Origin: Chloroflexota bacterium
GTDB taxonomy: Bacteria; Chloroflexota; Ktedonobacteria; Ktedonobacterales; Ktedonobacteraceae
DNA: 19,304 bases
Direction of reading: 5' to 3'
NCBI GenBank assembly: GCA_902810755.1
Contig: CADDYT010000125.1
Span: forward strand, 1-19,304
The number at the start of each line of letters is the position of its first letter. Positions within the stretch are counted from its first letter, which is position 1. Positions 15,108 through 19,304 of this stretch are shown one piece after another. Both the position numbers and the translations under genes were made by a program. The notes under the pieces are model-generated. The model was not told the DNA's origin. It saw nothing but the letters and a program-made list of their open reading frames with translations, and ran no database searches.

Positions 15108-17074
15108 TGAGCGAACCGCGTACCAATCGATCAACGCTTGGGAAAGAGGAGATCGAGTCCTTGCTTGCTCAAGGAAAGGTGACGCAAATACACCTTCAAT
15201 TGCTGCGCTGGTTGATCTGGCTGCCATTGCTTTCGGTTAATGAACTGGCGCGTTTGCTGGAGCGCGATTATGCCACGGTCTCATCCCACCTCAAGCGCAT
15301 GGAAACACTGGATCTCATTGCGCACATTGTATTCAGCGAGCCGGACTGGCCGCACAATCGCCATCGCTATCACGTCACCGATAGGGGCCTGTACGTCTTT
15401 GCGGCATGCCACACACCATCGCTCTCCGTCCCGCGCCTGGTCGCCAGTTATCCGGTCGATCGCAGTGATCTGCTCGCTCATCTTGCCCGGCCAGAGATTC
15501 ACCTCATGCTCAGCGATTTCGTCACGCGACTGATCGCTGAAGGTCGATTACACGGATACATCCTGACGAGCTACCGGCAGCCGTGGCAGGAAACCTTTAC
15601 CCAGGGAAAAGAGCGCCATACCTTTACCAGTGACGCCGCCCTGCTCATCCAGCAACCAACAGGCGCGACGCATGCCTTCTACATTCGGGTCGACCTGTCT
15701 GAGCAAGCATTCCGAGAGAAACTGGAGCGGGACTTCCTGGCTCGTCTGCTTGATCTCCGCCAGGCACTGCTTTTGCAAGGAGAGGTCGTTCCTCAACTGC
15801 TCATACTCAGCCGGGCTTCTCGCTTCCCCTTCTGGGCAGAGTTGTTTCGTTACTGTTCAGAGCAAACGCAGACCGCTCTTCCTGAAGGAGGCATCACTGA
15901 TCAGGAACGATTACACGAGGGGGTCTATACCAACCTGTGGTTGCCTCTACAAGAACTTGTCGCTACTGATACCGACCACCTACCATCATCAGAAAAGATG
16001 AAGTCGCTTGCTGAGTTCTTTCACACCCCTGCCACACCCTTGTTGATCGAGAGGTTCTCGCAATACCTCTCCTTGAGTGATACGATGACCCAACATCCAT
16101 CTGGTCTATCAGTGAGAGCCAGGAAGGCTCTGCCATGCTATGTAGGAAGCTCGCTCGGTGAAGAAGTCTCTTCCATCACAGCCTCTCTCCTCTCTGAACA
16201 AGTGCGTGCGACAAAGGCAGAGCGTCTCGAGATCACAGGACTCCTTACCCTCGCGTTGTCCTCTGAGCAGAAGCAGATACTCTCCTGGCTGGCACGTCAT
16301 CCTCTGCTCAGTCTGCCAGATCTGCTTACCATCTTACACTACGGGATCGATGCACGAAACTTGCAACGACACCTCATGACCTTGATCGAGCTTGAACTCA
16401 TCCAGACCTATCTCTGGGAAGCAGGAGCCAGCTGGCGAGAGCGCGAACGTTACCATTTGACGGAGACCGCACTGCGCATTCTTGCAGTTCGGCATGCTCT
16501 CTCGCCGAGACAGTACCTAGCTCCACTTCTTCGAGAGCAGGACAAACAGCACATCTCAACGAGTACTTCTGCTGTGGAATGGGTGCAGCGAGGGGTGGCC
16601 GGACTCAAAGCCCAGATGGCTCATACCAACGGTCTCTACCACTCAATGACGGGTCTCCTGGAAATGGCCCGGCGTACAAATGCCTATACTATGCTTTCCT
16701 GGAAAAACGCCGCTGAGTCCATCCGCTGGTACCGCCATCCCCTCAACCAGAAATTGATGTTCGTGCGACCAGACGCAGAACTCGTCTATCTTCATTCCAG
16801 CGAACAGACAGTACGGAATATGCTGGTCGAATATGACGCTGGCACCTCCTACCGCCGTGAATACGAAGCGAAATTTGAGGCATATGCCGACTATCAACAT
16901 GAAACCCGAACGGCGCTTCCACCCATCCTGATCGTGATTCCGAGGGAGCATCTCGCCCAAGTCATTCGTAAGAGTATTCAAGAAGTTGGAGCTACAAATG
17001 TGCAGGTGGTAATTGCGCTGGAAAGTGAACTCCTGCGTCACGGCATTTCCCTCATACACGATCTTCCTCTCTAA
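15107..17074 (+). CDS. Replication-relaxation family protein, tandem-duplicated
   Basis: 655 residues, beginning inside the stop of the coupling-protein gene (TAATG), so the two are probably translationally coupled. The architecture repeats. Winged helix 1 (about 25-100, LSVNELARLLERDYATVSSH) is followed by a nuclease-like unit with D176, RVD (194-196) and K205. Winged helix 2 (about 385-465, LPDLLTILHYGIDARNLQRH) is followed by a unit with PDAEL (D556), EYD (575-577) and K589. The D...ExD...K pattern in the second half is that of replication-relaxation (MobC-type) proteins, which accompany conjugation genes and act in plasmid mobilisation or relaxation. In the first half the Glu is replaced by Arg, so that copy is probably non-catalytic. 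Nuclease function is inferred and untested. Confidence 0.72.
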   Translation: MSEPRTNRSTLGKEEIESLLAQGKVTQIHLQLLRWLIWLPLLSVNELARLLERDYATVSSHLKRMETLDLIAHIVFSEPDWPHNRHRYHVTDRGLYVFAACHTPSLSVPRLVASYPVDRSDLLAHLARPEIHLMLSDFVTRLIAEGRLHGYILTSYRQPWQETFTQGKERHTFTSDAALLIQQPTGATHAFYIRVDLSEQAFREKLERDFLARLLDLRQALLLQGEVVPQLLILSRASRFPFWAELFRYCSEQTQTALPEGGITDQERLHEGVYTNLWLPLQELVATDTDHLPSSEKMKSLAEFFHTPATPLLIERFSQYLSLSDTMTQHPSGLSVRARKALPCYVGSSLGEEVSSITASLLSEQVRATKAERLEITGLLTLALSSEQKQILSWLARHPLLSLPDLLTILHYGIDARNLQRHLMTLIELELIQTYLWEAGASWRERERYHLTETALRILAVRHALSPRQYLAPLLREQDKQHISTSTSAVEWVQRGVAGLKAQMAHTNGLYHSMTGLLEMARRTNAYTMLSWKNAAESIRWYRHPLNQKLMFVRPDAELVYLHSSEQTVRNMLVEYDAGTSYRREYEAKFEAYADYQHETRTALPPILIVIPREHLAQVIRKSIQEVGATNVQVVIALESELLRHGISLIHDLPL

Positions 17075-17397
17075 CCCAAAGAGTCTAAGTGCTAATACAA
17101 CCTTTAACCCTCCATACGTTATCTATAAGCTCAAATCATACCTGATAACAGGTGGTTTTGTTGACCTTGCCATGTCAATTTGTTTTGTATGTTTACTTTT
17201 TATGAGTTTTCTGGCATACTAAGACCACTAAGTAAGCAAGGACTGTGCAAGTTTTTCCTTCTGTCATAATTAGTGGCGTATTCGCTCATTCCTGGAGGAA
17301 TCATAGGTGCCGATTTATCTGCCCTAGTTCTCATCCACGAATTTCCCGCACTCCACTGAGTATGAGGTTGGAAACCAGGGGGCTAAGTAGTCAAGGG
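17075..17397. other. AT-rich gap between transfer operon and defence gene
   Basis: About 320 bases, clearly more AT-rich than the operon. It holds a short hairpin followed by T-rich sequence (17140-17160) that may end the operon transcript. It also holds a TTGACC at 17161-17166 that could be a -35 box for the next gene, though the -10 region 17 to 18 bases on (TTGTAT) is poor. The frame of the defence gene is open back to a GTG at 17245, but that part has no conserved features. The composition change suggests a junction between separately acquired modules. Confidence 0.4.
17140..17160 (+). terminator. Weak terminator candidate after the transfer operon
   Basis: ACCTG-ATAA-CAGGT (17140-17153) forms a 5-bp stem followed by GGTTTTG. 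It is short and only a weak match to an intrinsic terminator, listed because it lies 66 bases after the last operon stop. Confidence 0.25.
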
Positions 17398-19194
17398 ATG
17401 CAGAGTTATAGACCACCACGAGACAGGGACGCAAGGGCAACAATCAGAGGATATGTTTACCAAGCCGAACTGACCATTGCACGCTGGCTTGAACTAGAAC
17501 CTGGGCAGATTCTTGAATTGGAACATGGAGAGGACATTGATCTCGTTGCTCAGGCGATCACGACTGAAGACGAATACGAACAATACCGATTACTCGAGCA
17601 GATAAAACATCATGAACAAACTGTCACTCTGAAAACGAATGCCGCTATCGCAGCCATCGTCAATTTCTACGAACACCGTTTGGCCAACCCTGATATTCCC
17701 CTTTTCTTCCGCTACACGACAAATGCTTTTGTTGGCCGTGAACGGCATTCTCCGATGCCAGGAAGGATGGCTGCTATTGAGGTCTGGGAACGAATCCGCA
17801 AGGGAGAGCTGAAAGGAACAGGCCAAAACAAAGCGATAGAGGCCATTCGCTTTCTTCTGATCGAGAGCCGATGTCCTGAAGATATTCCCGAAGAAAGCTG
17901 GAAGCGTTTCCACAACTACCTCCAGCAAGCAAATCAGACCCAACTCCTTGAGTTCATCCAGACTTTTGAATGGAGTACCGGCACCAAGTCAGTACGAGAG
18001 CTTCGCCAAGAGTTGAAAAGACGGCTGATTGAGAAAGGTTTCGCTGCTGATCCACTGGAGGCAGATGAAAAGTATCTTCGCCTTTTTTTACATGTATTCG
18101 AGGTCCTTTCTTCCCATGACAGTTCTGTTGAGAGCAGGCAATTGCGCACAGAGGAACTCGAGCAGATTCTCTCACTTCCAACACTCTCCATAACTGATCA
18201 TGCACTTTTGAGTACCATTCGTGAGGTGACGAAGCAGCACGAGCTAGAATTGCAGCTTCTCACAGGCCGTGTCGGTGAGGTGGAAGAGGGATTAGAAAAC
18301 GTACGCGAACAGGTGCATGGCCTTCTTCGCGACCAGAAACTGAACATAGCGGTAGACTATGTGCCTTGCTCTCCAATTCTTGATCTTCCTCTACTTGATC
18401 ATCCTGTTAGCGCGAGGACGCAAACTGTTGGGATGCTCAAGCGGATCGTGGCAACGAAGATATGGACAGCAGTTCATGGTGGGACTTCCACAGGAAAAAC
18501 TACACTGGCTATCCTGTTGGCACAAGAGCTTGGTATATGCAAAGCCTGGATTCGCCTCGGTCCTGACTACTCTATCGATCAGGCTTGTGTTCAATTTGAT
18601 GAAGCTTGCAAAGCTTTGATGAACGCACCGATACCAACTGAACGTAAAGCCTGGTACGAACAGTTGGCTATTCAGCTTGGGCAGCAAACACTTGTTGTGC
18701 TTGATGATCTCCCTCAGCTCTATGGAAACGATGGGCTTTCAGCGCGCTTACAGCAACTCGTTCGAGCCTTCCGATTGCAAGGCGTCCATCTGCTCTCTCT
18801 CAGTACTTATGAACTTCCCAGCATACTTCGTCGTTCTCTGCACCGCCAGATCTTACATACGTGGGCCATTGAGCCTTTCAGCCAGAGCGAGGTGGCGGAC
18901 CTTCTACGTTCTTATGAGGCCCCTGAGAATATTATTGACATGGCAAGGTCTATCAATACACTTGCTATGCGACATCCTCCTTTCGTTGAAGCCATCGCCC
19001 AGTACCTTGAACAGCATAACTGGCAATTTGACGAGCAGGTCTTATCATCACTTTTCCAGCAGAAACATACAGCAGATATCCGCGAAGAAACACAGCGGCG
19101 GCTCTTAGCAACAGTTGGGGATGGGTACACAAGGGAATTACTTTATCGCCTCGCAATTATCCTTGGCGCTTTTTCCTTGGTAGAACTCCCTTAA
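17398..19194 (+). CDS. Nuclease-STAND NTPase, probable anti-phage protein, likely truncated
   Basis: 598 residues from ATG 17398. The N-terminus resembles DUF4297/Cap4-type restriction nucleases: RGYVYQ (17-22), E42 and EDID (45-48), then EQIK (67-70), giving a D...(E/Q)xK active-site pattern. A helical linker follows (about 100-330). The P-loop STAND NTPase has Walker A GGTSTGKT (361-368), Walker B VVLDDLP (Asp436-Asp437), a sensor-like LLSLSTYELP, and EPFSQSEVADLL typical of the winged-helix part of STAND proteins. Family knowledge: such proteins sense phage products through a C-terminal repeat domain and then cut DNA. Here the protein ends at GAFSLVELP, before any repeat domain. A start at 17362 is also possible; neither has a strong ribosome site. 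Placement beside transfer genes fits mobile defence cargo. Confidence 0.75.
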   Translation: MQSYRPPRDRDARATIRGYVYQAELTIARWLELEPGQILELEHGEDIDLVAQAITTEDEYEQYRLLEQIKHHEQTVTLKTNAAIAAIVNFYEHRLANPDIPLFFRYTTNAFVGRERHSPMPGRMAAIEVWERIRKGELKGTGQNKAIEAIRFLLIESRCPEDIPEESWKRFHNYLQQANQTQLLEFIQTFEWSTGTKSVRELRQELKRRLIEKGFAADPLEADEKYLRLFLHVFEVLSSHDSSVESRQLRTEELEQILSLPTLSITDHALLSTIREVTKQHELELQLLTGRVGEVEEGLENVREQVHGLLRDQKLNIAVDYVPCSPILDLPLLDHPVSARTQTVGMLKRIVATKIWTAVHGGTSTGKTTLAILLAQELGICKAWIRLGPDYSIDQACVQFDEACKALMNAPIPTERKAWYEQLAIQLGQQTLVVLDDLPQLYGNDGLSARLQQLVRAFRLQGVHLLSLSTYELPSILRRSLHRQILHTWAIEPFSQSEVADLLRSYEAPENIIDMARSINTLAMRHPPFVEAIAQYLEQHNWQFDEQVLSSLFQQKHTADIREETQRRLLATVGDGYTRELLYRLAIILGAFSLVELP

Positions 19195-19304
19195 TTGGTG
19201 GACAGGAGTCCTAAAGGGCTTGAAAACTGAGGCTTCATCTGTAAGCTGTGTGTATGCAAACAACCACAGAGCAAATGAAGGCCTCGCAGGTATTTTGCCC
19301 GAAC
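19195..19304 (+). mobile_element. Probable left end of an insertion sequence (runs off window)
   Basis: Directly after the defence-gene stop comes GGTGGACAGGAGTCCTAAAG (from 19198), containing the small palindrome AGGAGTCCT. Then GAGGCTTCAT (19229-19238) is repeated inverted as ATGAAGGCCTC (19275-19285) with one extra base. A transposase-like start follows within 60 bases. The abrupt end of the upstream protein supports an insertion junction at about 19185-19200. The other end is not in the window. Confidence 0.45.
19254..19304 (+). CDS. Start of a zinc-ribbon transposase (partial)
   Basis: The first 17 codons read MQTTTEQMKASQVFCPN and continue past the window edge. VFCPN is the opening of a CxxC zinc-ribbon as found at the start of IS1-like/IS1595-like DDE transposases, in particular those common in Ktedonobacteria. 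This is a memory-based resemblance over very few residues. No strong ribosome site is seen. The short distance to the putative element end fits an IS transposase. Confidence 0.4.
   Translation, partial: MQTTTEQMKASQVFCPN

Noticed and set aside
1..19304. CRISPR arrays, tRNA or rRNA genes
   Set aside because: No regularly spaced direct repeats and no T-arm (GGTTCRA) plus acceptor-stem pattern were seen on either strand by eye.

Overview
The window looks like an accessory, recently rearranged part of a bacterial chromosome or large plasmid. Intact genes sit beside an insertion sequence, truncated metabolic genes and a compact type IV secretion (conjugation) cluster. My best guess for the host is a monoderm Chloroflexota of the Ktedonobacteria type. 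This rests on the gene mix (PrgI-VirB4 fusion, replication-relaxation protein, IS630 and zinc-ribbon transposases) and moderately high GC. It is inference, not something the sequence proves.

Left part (1-7245). The minus strand begins with the 5' half of a PP2C protein phosphatase that runs off the window (1-531). After about 1.2 kb with no recognisable gene comes a complete IS630-family element (1728-3095). It has perfect 25-bp inverted repeats, flanking TA dinucleotides, an A8 slippery run between its two reading frames, and a broken catalytic ORF. Next is a DUF6236-like gene (3436-4635) with a striking hairpin and an extended -10 promoter upstream. Then follow an alcohol-dehydrogenase fragment (about 4887-5110), a minus-strand coiled-coil protein with a C-terminal membrane anchor (5761-6546) ending at a strong terminator hairpin, and an N-terminal fragment of an NAD-dependent epimerase (6988-7245, minus).

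Central operon (7480-17074, plus strand, tightly packed). In order: a VirB6/TrbL-like polytopic membrane protein, a VirB2-like two-helix small protein, a VirB4-like ATPase with a PrgI-like membrane domain fused to its N-terminus, a 69-residue membrane protein, a VirD4/TraG-like coupling ATPase with an extra N-terminal domain and a very basic tail, and a replication-relaxation family protein whose helix-turn-helix plus nuclease-like unit is present twice. Together these give the channel, the two motor ATPases and a DNA-processing or recruitment protein of a conjugation system. No relaxase, VirB8 or cell-wall hydrolase is recognisable inside the window.

Right part (17398-19304). A nuclease-STAND protein (N-terminal DUF4297/Cap4-like nuclease, then a P-loop STAND NTPase) lies just downstream of the transfer operon and is probably anti-phage cargo. 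It stops abruptly where its C-terminal sensor would be expected. The next bases look like the left end of another insertion sequence whose zinc-ribbon transposase begins at 19254 and leaves the window, so the defence gene is probably truncated by insertion.
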